From Stutzerimonas kunmingensis (GTDB taxonomy: Bacteria > Pseudomonadota > Gammaproteobacteria > Pseudomonadales > Pseudomonadaceae): a DNA stretch of 64,000 nucleotides. Positions 23,065 through 31,892 of this stretch are shown here, piece by piece (position 1 is the first letter of the stretch; the number at the start of each line of letters is the position of its first letter). The stretch is taken from assembly GCF_900114065.1 (NCBI RefSeq), contig NZ_FORS01000006.1, positions 62,001 through 126,000 on the forward strand, given 5' to 3'. The notes under the pieces were generated by a model. The model did no database searches. It was not told the origin of the DNA and saw only the letters and a program-made list of their open reading frames with translations. A program made the position numbers and the translations under genes.

Positions 23065-24420
23065 ATGCCTGCTGACCGTATCTGGATCAAGAATCCCCTT
23101 GCCCTGTTCACCGCCAACGACACCCAGGCCCCCGGCGGGCTGGTGGTCGAGAACGGCGTCATCGTCGAAATGCTCGCCGCCGGGGCTTCACCCGCGCAGC
23201 CGGTGAGCGAGACGTTCGATGCCCGCGAGCACGTCGTGCTGCCGGGGCTGATCAACACCCACCACCACTTCTACCAGACCCTCACCCGCGCCTGGGGGCC
23301 GGTGGTCAACGAGCCGCTGTTCAACTGGCTGCTGACCCTCTACCCGGTCTGGGCGCGGCTCACGCCGCAGGCGCTGCAGCTGGCGAGCAAGGTGGCGCTG
23401 GCCGAGTTGCTGTTGTCCGGTTGCACCACGGCGGCGGATCACCACTACCTGTTTCCGGGCGGGCTCGAGGACGCCATCGACATTCAGGTCGAGGCCGTCC
23501 GCGAGCTGGGCATGCGCGCCATGCTCACCCGCGGTTCGATGAACCTGTCCAAGGAGAACGGCGGCCTGCCCTGCAAGAACGTGGTACAGGACGCCGAGAC
23601 GATTCTTGCCGACAGCGAGCGGCTGATCGATCGCTACCACGAGCGCGGCGACGGCGCGCAGATCCAGATCGCCCTGGCGCCCTGCTCGCCGTTCTCGGTC
23701 ACCACCGACATCATGCGTGCCTGTGCCGAGATAGCCGGAGCACGCGACGTGCGCCTGCATACGCATCTTGCCGAAACACTGGACGAACAGGAGTTCTGCG
23801 CGAAGCGCTTCGGCATGCGCACCGTGGACTACCTGCAGAGCGTCGGCTGGCTCGGGCCGCGAACCTGGCTGGCCCATGGCATCCATTTCAACCAGGTGGA
23901 AATTCACCGCCTGGGTGCAGCCGGTGTGGGCATCTGCCATTGCCCGAGTTCCAACATGCGCCTGGCCTCCGGCATCTGCCACACGCTCGAGCTCGAGGAC
24001 AAGGGCGCCATCATCGGCCTGGGCGTCGACGGTTCGGCCTCCAACGACGCCTCCAACATGATGCTCGAAGCGCGTCAGGCGCTGTTCATCCAGCGCCTGC
24101 GCTACGGCGCCGAGAAGATCACCCCGCAGAAGGTGCTCGGCTGGGCGACCCGCGGCTCCGCACGCCTGCTCGGGCGCAGCGACATCGGCGAGTTGGCGGT
24201 CGGCAAACAGGCCGACCTCGCCCTGTTCAAGCTCGACGAACTGCGCTTCTCCGGTAGCCATGACCCCGTCGCCGCGCTGCTGCTTTGCGCAGCCGACCGT
24301 GCCGACCGGGTGATGGTCGACGGCAAATGGCGCGTCGTCGACGGGCAGGTCGAAGGCCTCGACGTGCAGGGGCTGATCGCCGATCACCAGCAGGCGGCCC
24401 GACAGCTGGTAAACGGCTGA
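23065..24420 (+). CDS. 8-oxoguanine deaminase (amidohydrolase family)
   Basis: A 451-residue amidohydrolase. The metal motif HHH is in LINTHHHFYQTLTRAWGP, later ligands are in LHTHLAETLDEQEFC, AHGIHFNQ and GLGVDGSASND, the last being the metal-binding Asp. It matches the group that includes the P. aeruginosa enzyme shown to deaminate 8-oxoguanine to urate; related members act on hydroxyatrazine, so specificity is inferred. If correct, it feeds oxidised guanine directly into the urate pathway encoded downstream. It has a CAGGAG ribosome-binding site and is the first gene of the purine region. Confidence 0.85.
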   Translation: MPADRIWIKNPLALFTANDTQAPGGLVVENGVIVEMLAAGASPAQPVSETFDAREHVVLPGLINTHHHFYQTLTRAWGPVVNEPLFNWLLTLYPVWARLTPQALQLASKVALAELLLSGCTTAADHHYLFPGGLEDAIDIQVEAVRELGMRAMLTRGSMNLSKENGGLPCKNVVQDAETILADSERLIDRYHERGDGAQIQIALAPCSPFSVTTDIMRACAEIAGARDVRLHTHLAETLDEQEFCAKRFGMRTVDYLQSVGWLGPRTWLAHGIHFNQVEIHRLGAAGVGICHCPSSNMRLASGICHTLELEDKGAIIGLGVDGSASNDASNMMLEARQALFIQRLRYGAEKITPQKVLGWATRGSARLLGRSDIGELAVGKQADLALFKLDELRFSGSHDPVAALLLCAADRADRVMVDGKWRVVDGQVEGLDVQGLIADHQQAARQLVNG

Positions 24421-24549
24421 TCAGCGATGATCGAGGCTTGCACCAAAGCTGGGCAGCGTGGATTACTGGCGCACCAGCACAAGCCTCGACCAGGCATCAG
24501 CGTCGAGTCGAAGCGCCCGCAACCCGGCACAACGAAGGTATCTGTCCAG

Positions 24550-24572
24550 TTGGTCAGCTTTTTGCTAACCAG
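24550..24572. repeat. Inverted repeat upstream of the BMP-protein gene
   Basis: TTGGTCAGC (24550-24558) and GCTAACCAG (24564-24572) flank TTTTT and pair at seven of nine positions. It lies about 50 bp before the ATG of the binding-protein gene, where an operator or weak attenuator could act. No matching copy was seen elsewhere in the window. Confidence 0.35.
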
Positions 24573-24623
24573 CTATCAGCCAACATAGGCTCTGTAGCTA
24601 GACAAACAGGAGCGTCACCCGCC

Positions 24624-25715
24624 ATGCAGAACAACACTCGGAAAACCCTGCTGCGTGCACTCGCCGCAGCGATCGGCTTCAGCGCCGCACTGACGACCGC
24701 CGCAGCGTCGGCCGCCGATCCGTTGAAGGTCGGCTTCGTCTACATCGGCCCGATCGGCGACCACGGCTGGACCTACCAGCACGAGCAGGGCCGCAAGTAC
24801 ATGGAAGAAAAACTGGGCGACAAGGTGAAGACCAGCTTCGTCGAGAACGTGCCGGAAGGCGCCGATGCCGAGCGGGTCATCCGCAATATGGCCAAGAGCG
24901 ACTACGACCTGATCTTCACCACCTCCTTCGGCTACATGAACCCCACGTTGAAGGTCGCCAAGCAGTTCCCCAAGGTCACCTTCGAGCACGCCACCGGTTA
25001 CAAGCAGGCGAAGAACGTCGGCACCTACCTGACCCGTTCCTATGAGGGCCGCTATGTGGGCGGCTTCCTCGCGGCGAAGATGACCAAGACCAAGAAGGTC
25101 GGCTACATCGCCTCCTTCCCGATTCCGGAAGTGATCCGCGACATCAACTCGATCCAGCTGGCGCTGGACAAGTACAACCCCGGCACAGAGATCAAGGTGG
25201 TGTGGGTCAACACCTGGTTCGATCCGGGCAAGGAAGCCGATGCCGCCAACGCGCTGATCGACCAGGGCGTCGACGTGATCTTCCAGCACACCGACAGCCC
25301 GGCGCCGATCCAGGCCGCCGAGCGTCGTGGCGTCTACTCGGTCGGTTACGCCTCGGACATGCAGCACTTCGGGCCCAAGGCCGTGCTGACCTCCATCGTC
25401 AACGACTGGGGCCCGCACTACACCAAGTCCGCCGAAGCGGTGATGGCCGGCACCTGGAAATCCGAAGACTTCTGGGGTGGTCTGGCCCAGGACAGCATCA
25501 GCCTGCCGATCAGCGATCTGGTGCCGGCCGATGTGAAGACCGAAGCCGAAGCGATCATCGCCAGCATCAAGAGCGGTGAATTCCACCCGTTCACCGGCCC
25601 GATCAAGGACCAGGCTGGCGAAGTGCGCATCGTCGAGGGCGAGACCGCCAGCATCAAGGACCTCGCCTCGATGAATTACTACGTCGAAGGCGTCAAGGCT
25701 GAAATGCCGAAGTAA
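24624..25715 (+). CDS. BMP-family ABC-transporter substrate-binding protein
   Basis: A 363-residue secreted protein: signal peptide of about 30 residues ending AASAAD, then the BMP/PnrA-type fold (DPLKVGFVYIGPIGDHGWTYQHEQGRKYM). BMP proteins bind purine nucleosides or related ligands for ABC importers. No ABC ATPase or permease gene lies next to it, so it is an orphan within the window. The mature form has no lipobox Cys, unlike many BMP lipoproteins, so a soluble periplasmic protein is expected. It sits between the 8-oxoguanine deaminase and an IPNS-like oxygenase, which supports a purine-type ligand. Confidence 0.9.
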   Translation: MQNNTRKTLLRALAAAIGFSAALTTAAASAADPLKVGFVYIGPIGDHGWTYQHEQGRKYMEEKLGDKVKTSFVENVPEGADAERVIRNMAKSDYDLIFTTSFGYMNPTLKVAKQFPKVTFEHATGYKQAKNVGTYLTRSYEGRYVGGFLAAKMTKTKKVGYIASFPIPEVIRDINSIQLALDKYNPGTEIKVVWVNTWFDPGKEADAANALIDQGVDVIFQHTDSPAPIQAAERRGVYSVGYASDMQHFGPKAVLTSIVNDWGPHYTKSAEAVMAGTWKSEDFWGGLAQDSISLPISDLVPADVKTEAEAIIASIKSGEFHPFTGPIKDQAGEVRIVEGETASIKDLASMNYYVEGVKAEMPK

Positions 25716-25809
25716 GCGTTACCCGCGCCGGCCCCGCCCGGCGCACTGCGGAATCTGCGTGCCGTCCCGCCACTTGGCGAACCGCACGCAGGGGGCATTG
25801 CCCTCGAAA

Positions 25810-25835
25810 GCCGCCGGTACGAGAAGACCGGCGGC
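25810..25835 (+). repeat. GC-rich hairpin just before the oxygenase gene
   Basis: GCCGCCGGT (25810-25818) and ACCGGCGGC (25827-25835) form a perfect 9-bp stem with an 8-base loop. No T-run follows. It ends about 10 bases before the CGGAG ribosome-binding site of the next gene and could limit readthrough or stabilise the upstream mRNA 3' end. Confidence 0.5.
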
Positions 25836-25853
25836 GCCGTACCGGAGTCAGCC

Positions 25854-26828
25854 ATGAATTCACTGCCCGTCATCGATATTTCCCCGCTCTATAACGCCGA
25901 CGAGGCCGGCCATCTGGCCGTTGCCGAGGCCATCGACCGCGCCTGCCGCGAGTGGGGCTTCTTCTACATCAAGGGTCATCCGATCAGCGCCGAGCGCATC
26001 GCTGCCCTCACCGACCATGCCCAGCGGTTCTTTGCCCTGCCCGCCGAAGAAAAGCTGAAGATCGACATCACCAAGAGCCGCCACCACCGCGGCTACGGTG
26101 CCGTCGCTACCGAGCAGCTCGACCCGAGCCAGCCGTGCGACCTCAAGGAAACCTTCGACATGGGTTTCCATATGCCTGCAGATCACCCGGAAGTGCTGGC
26201 CGAAAAGCCGCTGCGCGGGCCCAACCGTCATCCGCTCCAGATCGAAGGCTGGACCGAGCTGATGGAGGGTCATTACCGCGACATGCAGGATCTCGCCTGC
26301 ACCCTGCTGCGTGCCATCGCGCTCGCCCTGGGCATCGAGCGGGACTTCTTCGACAAGCGCTTCGTCGAGCCGATCAGCGTATTCCGCATGATCCACTACC
26401 CGCCCCGGCAGACGGCCACTAGCGCCGATCAGCAAGGCGCCGGCGCGCACACCGACTACGGCTGCGTCACCCTGCTCTATCAGGACCAGGCCGGCGGCCT
26501 GCAGGTGCAGAACGTCAAGGGCGAATGGATCGACGCGCCGCCCATCGAAGGCACCTACGTGGTCAACATCGGCGACATGATGGCGCGCTGGAGCAATGAT
26601 CGTTACAAGTCGACGCCACATCGCGTGATCAGCCCGCTGGGCGTGGATCGCTATTCGATGCCATTCTTCGCCGAGCCGCATCCAGACACCGAAATCAGCT
26701 GTCTGCCCGGCTGCTACAGCGACGACAACCCACCGAAATACCCCAGCACCACCTGCAGTCGGTACATGCTCTCGCGCTTCGCCGAGACCTACGCCTACCG
26801 ACGGCAGGGCGAGGCCGAATCGGCCTGA
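25854..26828 (+). CDS. Isopenicillin-N-synthase-like 2-oxoglutarate/Fe(II) oxygenase
   Basis: A 324-residue non-haem iron oxygenase. The N-domain (VIDISPLYNADEAG, CREWGFFYIKGHPIS) is DIOX_N-like; the C-domain has the facial triad in GAHTDYGCVTLL (His, Asp) and TPHRVISP (His), with the Arg of RYSMPFF for 2-oxoglutarate. The exact substrate is unknown. Pseudomonas keeps a homologue beside the 8-oxoguanine deaminase gene, so a purine or pyrimidine derivative is a plausible substrate, by inference. It is cotranscribable with the BMP gene (138 bp gap with a hairpin). Confidence 0.85.
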   Translation: MNSLPVIDISPLYNADEAGHLAVAEAIDRACREWGFFYIKGHPISAERIAALTDHAQRFFALPAEEKLKIDITKSRHHRGYGAVATEQLDPSQPCDLKETFDMGFHMPADHPEVLAEKPLRGPNRHPLQIEGWTELMEGHYRDMQDLACTLLRAIALALGIERDFFDKRFVEPISVFRMIHYPPRQTATSADQQGAGAHTDYGCVTLLYQDQAGGLQVQNVKGEWIDAPPIEGTYVVNIGDMMARWSNDRYKSTPHRVISPLGVDRYSMPFFAEPHPDTEISCLPGCYSDDNPPKYPSTTCSRYMLSRFAETYAYRRQGEAESA

Positions 26829-26904
26829 GCGGGCTTTACTTGCAGTAGGAAAAACCGGGCGATGGCCACCTAGCCTTCGCCCGACCTGCGCGCGCATGCC
26901 GCAT

Positions 26905-26918
26905 TGACTTTTGAGTCA
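26905..26918. promoter_or_regulatory. Operator candidate 1 upstream of xdhA
   Basis: TGACTTTTGAGTCA, a perfect inverted TGAC-N6-GTCA (with the preceding T, TTGAC-N6-GTCA). It recurs 23 bp downstream. The half-sites equal those of the RutR consensus TTGACCA-N2-TGGTCAA as I recall it, and the window encodes a RutR-like TetR regulator near 50646. Confidence 0.5.
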
Positions 26919-26927
26919 GGAATAAGT

Positions 26928-26941
26928 TGACCGAAAAGTCA
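26928..26941. promoter_or_regulatory. Operator candidate 2, overlapping the xdhA -35 box
   Basis: TGACCGAAAAGTCA, the second TGAC-N6-GTCA copy. Its left arm is part of TTGACC (26927-26932), a likely -35 box, with GATAAT at 26948-26953 as the -10 (15-bp spacer, short). A repressor bound here would cover the promoter. Confidence 0.5.
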
Positions 26942-26989
26942 GATAGCGATAATTTGCGCGTCAGAACAACAACAGTCGGAGGCACCGCC

Positions 26990-28441
26990 TTGATCCAGTT
27001 TCTCCTCAATCGTGAGCTGCGCAGCGAGCACGCTCTCGACCCCAACACCACGGTGCTGCAGTACCTGCGCGAACACCGCGGCAAGACGGGCACCAAGGAA
27101 GGCTGTGCCTCCGGCGACTGTGGCGCCTGTACCGTCGTGGTCGGCGAACTGGTCGGCGATCGGCTGCGCTACCGCACCCTGAACTCCTGCCTGACCTTCG
27201 TCTGCGCTCTGCACGGCAAGCAACTGATCACCGTCGAAGACCTCAAGCATCAGGGTCAGCTGCATAGCGTCCAGCAGGCGATGGTCGATTGCCACGGCTC
27301 GCAGTGCGGCTTCTGTACTCCCGGTTTCGTCATGAGCCTGTTCGCCTTGCAGAAGAATCGCGGCGACGGCGTGCAGACCTACGATCCACACCAGACCCAC
27401 GAAGCCCTGGCCGGCAACCTCTGCCGCTGCACCGGCTACCGCCCGATTCTCGAAGCCGCCGAGCAGGCCTGCTGCAGCAAGCAGCCGGACCAGTTCGACG
27501 CCCGCGAAGCCGAGACCATCGCCCAGCTGCAGCGCATCGCGCCGCGTGAAACGGCCGAACTCAGCGACGGCGAGAAGCGCAGCCTGTCACCGCTGACCAT
27601 CGCTGAGCTGGCCGAGCTGTATGCCGCCAATCCGCAAGCGCGGCTGCTCGCCGGCGGCACCGACCTGGCGCTGGAGGTCACCCAGTTCCACCGCGAGCTG
27701 CCGGTGATGATCCATGTCGGGCAGATCACCGAGATGAAGCAGGTCCAGATCACCGACCGCCATATCGAGATCGGTGCAGCCGCACCGCTGACCGACTGCT
27801 ACGCCGCGCTGGCTGCCGAGTACCCGGACTTCGGCGATCTGCTGCAGCGCTTCGCCTCGCTACAGATCCGCAATCAGGGCACGCTGGGCGGCAACATCGG
27901 CAACGCCTCGCCCATCGGCGACGCCCCACCGCTGCTGATCGCCCTGGGCGCCGAGGTCGTGCTGCGCAAGGGCGATGTCAGCCGCACCCTGCCGCTGGAA
28001 GATTACTTCCTCGACTACAAGGTCACCGCGCGCCAGCCCGGCGAGTTCATCGAGCAGATCATCGTGCCGCGCGCCACGCCGGATCGCCTGTTCCGTGCCT
28101 ACAAGGTTTCCAAACGACTGGACGACGACATCTCGGCGGTCTGCGCCGCGTTCGATCTCAAAATCACAGATGGCATGATCGCCGATGCCCGCGTCGCCTT
28201 TGGCGGCATGGCGGCGATCCCAAAACGCGCCGCGGCCTGCGAGGCGACCCTGAACGGCGCGCCGTGGAACCAGCAAACCGTGGAAGCCGCTTGCGAGGCG
28301 CTGGCCGAGGACTTCACGCCGCTGACCGATTTCCGCGCCAGCCGCGAATATCGCCTGCTGGTCGCGCAGAACCTGCTGCGTAAATGCTTCCTCGAACAAC
28401 ACGCACCGAAAACCGAAACGAGGGTGACCGCTTATGTCTAA
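26990..28441 (+). CDS. xdhA: Xanthine dehydrogenase small subunit XdhA (FeS/FAD)
   Basis: A 483-residue subunit. The plant-type 2Fe-2S domain has Cys39, Cys44, Cys47 and Cys67; the second 2Fe-2S domain has Cys106, Cys109, Cys145 and Cys147. An FAD-binding domain follows from about residue 190 (LLAGGTDLALEVTQFHRELP, then RNQGTLGGNIGNASPIGDAPP). It passes electrons from the Mo site to NAD+. I chose TTG 26990 because GGAGG (26978-26982) lies seven bases upstream and MIQFLLNREL is the family start; an upstream frame to 26927 runs through the promoter. It overlaps xdhB by eight bases. Confidence 0.95.
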   Translation: MIQFLLNRELRSEHALDPNTTVLQYLREHRGKTGTKEGCASGDCGACTVVVGELVGDRLRYRTLNSCLTFVCALHGKQLITVEDLKHQGQLHSVQQAMVDCHGSQCGFCTPGFVMSLFALQKNRGDGVQTYDPHQTHEALAGNLCRCTGYRPILEAAEQACCSKQPDQFDAREAETIAQLQRIAPRETAELSDGEKRSLSPLTIAELAELYAANPQARLLAGGTDLALEVTQFHRELPVMIHVGQITEMKQVQITDRHIEIGAAAPLTDCYAALAAEYPDFGDLLQRFASLQIRNQGTLGGNIGNASPIGDAPPLLIALGAEVVLRKGDVSRTLPLEDYFLDYKVTARQPGEFIEQIIVPRATPDRLFRAYKVSKRLDDDISAVCAAFDLKITDGMIADARVAFGGMAAIPKRAAACEATLNGAPWNQQTVEAACEALAEDFTPLTDFRASREYRLLVAQNLLRKCFLEQHAPKTETRVTAYV

Positions 28442-30830
28442 CCACGTAACCACCCGCACTCAGGAAGAAATCGCGGCGCTGTTTACCGAGGATCTGATCA
28501 CCGGCGTCGGCAAGAGCGTCAAGCACGACAGCGCGCCCAAGCATGTCTCTGGCGAGGCGGTGTACGTCGACGACCGCCTGGAGTTTCCCAATCAGCTGCA
28601 TATTTATGCGCGCATGAGCGACCGTGCCCACGCACGCATCGCCCGCATCGACACCGCGCCCTGCTATGAGGTGCCTGGCGTCGCCATTGCCATCACCGCT
28701 CAGGATGTACCCGGGCAGCTGGATATCGGCGCTGTATTGCCGGGTGATCCGCTGCTCGCCGACGGCAAGGTCGAGTACATCGGCCAGCCGGTGATCGCCG
28801 TCGCGGCCGACAGCCTGGAAACCGCGCGCAAGGCAGCCATGGCCGCAATCATCGAATACGAGGATCTGGAGCCGGTGCTCGACGTGGTCGAGGCGCTGCA
28901 CAAGAAGCACTTCGTGCTCGACAGCCACACCCACCAGCGTGGTGACTCGGCCACGGCCCTGGCCAGCGCGCCGCGTCGGCTGCAGGGCTCGCTGCACATC
29001 GGCGGGCAGGAGCACTTCTATCTGGAGACCCAGGTTTCCTCGGTCATGCCCACCGAGGACGGCGGCATGATCGTCTTCACCTCGACGCAGAACCCCACCG
29101 AGGTGCAGAAGCTCGTCGCTGAGGTGCTCGGCGTTTCGATGAACAAGATCGTCATCGACATGCGCCGCATGGGCGGCGGCTTCGGCGGCAAGGAAACCCA
29201 GGCCGCCGGCCCGGCGTGCATGTGCGCGGTGATAGCACGCCTCACCGGCCGCCCGACCAAGATGCGCCTGCCACGCATGGAAGACATGACCATGACCGGC
29301 AAGCGTCACCCGTTCTACGTCGAATACGACGTCGGCTTCGATGACGACGGCCTGCTGCACGGCATTGAGATCGACCTGGCCGGCAACTGCGGCTACTCGC
29401 CGGACCTTTCCGGCTCGATCGTCGACCGCGCCATGTTCCATTCCGACAACGCCTACTACCTGGGCGACGCCACCATCAACGGCCATCGCTGCAAGACCAA
29501 CCTCGCCTCGAACACCGCCTACCGCGGCTTCGGCGGCCCGCAGGGCATGGTCGCCATCGAGGAGATCATGGACGCGGTGGCCCGCGAGCTGGGCAAGGAC
29601 CCGCTCGAGGTGCGCAAGCGCAACTACTACGGCAAGACCGAGCGCAACGTCACCCACTACTACCAGACCGTCGAGCACAACATGCTCGAGGAGATGACCG
29701 CCGAGCTGGAAGCCAGCAGCGACTATGCAAAGCGACGCGAAGATATCCGCGCGTTCAATGCCGCAAGCCCGATCCTGAAGAAGGGCCTGGCGCTGACGCC
29801 GGTGAAGTTCGGCATCAGCTTCACCGCCAGCTTCCTCAACCAGGCCGGCGCGCTGGTGCACGTCTACACCGACGGCAGCATCCACCTGAACCATGGCGGC
29901 ACCGAGATGGGTCAGGGCCTGAACACCAAGGTCGCCCAGGTGGTGGCCGAGGTGTTCCAGGTCGATATCGACCGCATCCAGATCACCGCGACCAATACCG
30001 ACAAAGTGCCGAACACTTCGCCGACGGCAGCAAGCAGCGGCACCGACCTCAACGGCAAGGCGGCGCAAAATGCCGCGCAGACCATCAAGCAGCGGCTGGT
30101 GGAGTTCGCCGCGCGCAAGTGGCAGATCTTCGAGGAAGATGTCGAGTTCAAGAATGGCCAGGTGCGCCTGCGCGACCAGTACATCAGCTTCGATGAGCTG
30201 ATCCAGCAGGCCTATTTCGGCCAGGTTTCGCTGTCGTCCACCGGTTTTTACCGCACTCCGAAGATCTACTACGACCGCAGCCAGGCGCGCGGCAGGCCGT
30301 TCTACTACTTCGCCTACGGCGCGGCCTGTTCGGAAGTGATCGTCGACACCCTGACCGGCGAATACAAGATGCTGCGCAGCGACATCCTGCATGACGTCGG
30401 CGCCTCGCTGAACCCGGCCATCGATATCGGCCAGGTCGAAGGCGGCTTCGTCCAGGGCCTGGGCTGGCTGACCATGGAAGAGCTGGTCTGGAACGACAAG
30501 GGCAAGCTGATGACCAGTGGCCCGGCCAGCTACAAGATCCCGGCGGTGGCGGACATGCCGCTGGATCTGCGGGTCAAGCTGGTGGAGAACCGCAAGAACC
30601 CCGAAGACACCGTGTTTCACTCCAAGGCCGTGGGCGAGCCGCCGTTCATGCTCGGGATATCCGTCTGGTGCGCGATCAAAGACGCCGTGGCGAGCCTGGC
30701 GGATTACAAGGTTCAGCCGAAGATCGACGCGCCAGCGACGCCGGAGCGGGTGCTGTGGGGTGTGGAGCAGATGCGTAGGTTGAAGCAGACCGCGAGCAGG
30801 TCTGCGGCAGCGGAGACCACCCCGGCCTGA
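28434..30830 (+). CDS. xdhB: Xanthine dehydrogenase molybdopterin-binding subunit XdhB
   Basis: A 798-residue subunit carrying the molybdenum cofactor site, where hypoxanthine and xanthine are oxidised to urate. Visible signatures: GEAVYVDDRLEFPNQLH at the start, GGFGGKETQAAGPACMCAV, the TAYRGFGGPQGM segment with the substrate-binding Arg, TEMGQGLNTKVAQV, and VGEPPFMLGISVW with the catalytic Glu in the GEPP context. Length fits a separate XdhB. Its start lies inside the end of xdhA, so translation is coupled. Confidence 0.96.
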   Translation: MSNHVTTRTQEEIAALFTEDLITGVGKSVKHDSAPKHVSGEAVYVDDRLEFPNQLHIYARMSDRAHARIARIDTAPCYEVPGVAIAITAQDVPGQLDIGAVLPGDPLLADGKVEYIGQPVIAVAADSLETARKAAMAAIIEYEDLEPVLDVVEALHKKHFVLDSHTHQRGDSATALASAPRRLQGSLHIGGQEHFYLETQVSSVMPTEDGGMIVFTSTQNPTEVQKLVAEVLGVSMNKIVIDMRRMGGGFGGKETQAAGPACMCAVIARLTGRPTKMRLPRMEDMTMTGKRHPFYVEYDVGFDDDGLLHGIEIDLAGNCGYSPDLSGSIVDRAMFHSDNAYYLGDATINGHRCKTNLASNTAYRGFGGPQGMVAIEEIMDAVARELGKDPLEVRKRNYYGKTERNVTHYYQTVEHNMLEEMTAELEASSDYAKRREDIRAFNAASPILKKGLALTPVKFGISFTASFLNQAGALVHVYTDGSIHLNHGGTEMGQGLNTKVAQVVAEVFQVDIDRIQITATNTDKVPNTSPTAASSGTDLNGKAAQNAAQTIKQRLVEFAARKWQIFEEDVEFKNGQVRLRDQYISFDELIQQAYFGQVSLSSTGFYRTPKIYYDRSQARGRPFYYFAYGAACSEVIVDTLTGEYKMLRSDILHDVGASLNPAIDIGQVEGGFVQGLGWLTMEELVWNDKGKLMTSGPASYKIPAVADMPLDLRVKLVENRKNPEDTVFHSKAVGEPPFMLGISVWCAIKDAVASLADYKVQPKIDAPATPERVLWGVEQMRRLKQTASRSAAAETTPA

Positions 30831-30835
30831 CCAAG

Positions 30836-30861
30836 GGTGGACAACCCTGTGATTGTCCACC
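30836..30861. repeat. GGTGG...CCACC palindromic repeat, copy 1
   Basis: GGTGGACAA (30836-30844) pairs perfectly with TTGTCCACC (30853-30861) around CCCTGTGA. It starts only six bases after the xdhB stop. One of several related intergenic palindromes in the window. Confidence 0.7.
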
Positions 30862-30883
30862 ATCAACACAACTTGATCGTTTG

Positions 30884-30912
30884 GGTGGAAGGCGCTTCGC
30901 GGTTTTTTCCAC
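30884..30912. repeat. GGTGG...CCAC palindromic repeat, copy 2
   Basis: GGTGGAA (from 30884) pairs with TTCCAC (30907-30912) around a GCGCTTCGCGG core, followed by GGAGCGGCCGCCCG. Almost the same arms, core and trailing sequence occur between gcl and hyi at 60404, so this is a dispersed element rather than a gene-specific site. Confidence 0.7.
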
Positions 30913-30945
30913 GGAGCGGCCGCCCGAACTACTAGGGACACAGAC

Positions 30946-31806
30946 ATGAGCAACACGGCCTGGATCGAAGCACTCGCCGACCTGCAACAACAAGGCGAAC
31001 CCTGCGTGCTGGTGACCATCATCGAGGAACGCGGCTCCACGCCGCGCAATGCCGGCTCGAAGATGGTGGTCAGCCGCGAGCGCCTGTACGACACCATCGG
31101 CGGCGGCCATCTGGAATACAAGGCGCAAGAGATCGCCCGCGAAATGCTGGAAAAGCGCAGCCGCGGCACCCGTCTCGAGCGTTTCTCCCTCGGCGCCAGC
31201 CTCGGTCAGTGCTGCGGTGGCGCCACGGTGCTGCTGTTCGAGACCATGGGCCAGCCGCAGGCGCATATCGCCGTGTTCGGTGCCGGGCATGTCGGGCGCG
31301 CGCTGGTGCCGCTGCTGGCCAGCCTGCCGTGCAAGGTGCGCTGGATCGATTCGCGCGATAACGAATTCCCCGCCGAGATTCCGCGCGGCGTGGAAAAGGT
31401 GGTCAACGACGATGTGGTCGAGGAAGTGGATAACATGCCCGCCGGCAGCTACTTCATCGTCATGACCCACAATCATCAGCTGGATCTGGAGCTGTCCGCC
31501 GCGATCCTCTCGCGCAACGATTTCACCTACTACGGGCTGATCGGCTCGAAGAGCAAACGCGCCAGATTCGAACACCGCCTGCGCGACCGTGGCTTTGGGG
31601 CCGAAACGGTGCAACGCATGCGCTGCCCGATGGGCATCGCCGAGGTGAAGGGCAAGCTGCCGGTGGAGATCGCCGTGTCCATCGCTGGTGAAGTGATCGC
31701 CACCTACAACGCGCATTTCGGTGAAAAGGGTGGCGAGAAGACCGCGGACGGTGAAAAGCCGGTACCGATGCTGGTCCCCGCTTCGCGCCGCGCCCAGACA
31801 AACTGA
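30946..31806 (+). CDS. xdhC: Xanthine dehydrogenase accessory protein XdhC
   Basis: A 286-residue factor that sulfurates or delivers the molybdenum cofactor to XdhB before assembly. The N-terminal XdhC/CoxI domain has EERGSTPRNAGSKMVVS and GQCCGGATVLLFE; the C-terminal Rossmann domain has HIAVFGAGHVGRALVPLLA and ends with CPMGIAEVKGKLPVEIAVSI. A ribosome-binding AGGGA precedes the ATG. It follows xdhB after 115 bases filled by two palindromic repeats. Confidence 0.95.
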   Translation: MSNTAWIEALADLQQQGEPCVLVTIIEERGSTPRNAGSKMVVSRERLYDTIGGGHLEYKAQEIAREMLEKRSRGTRLERFSLGASLGQCCGGATVLLFETMGQPQAHIAVFGAGHVGRALVPLLASLPCKVRWIDSRDNEFPAEIPRGVEKVVNDDVVEEVDNMPAGSYFIVMTHNHQLDLELSAAILSRNDFTYYGLIGSKSKRARFEHRLRDRGFGAETVQRMRCPMGIAEVKGKLPVEIAVSIAGEVIATYNAHFGEKGGEKTADGEKPVPMLVPASRRAQTN

Positions 31807-31892
31807 CCACCCGACCTTGTGGCAGGCACACCTCCGGCGACGGCCTGCCCATGTCAACGCATCACCTCACACAACGATTTTCGAGAGTCACC

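Noticed and set aside
28314..31169. A 951-codon frame on the minus strand across xdhB and xdhC
   Set aside because: Shadow of strongly conserved xdh genes; no domain is visible and composition is atypical.
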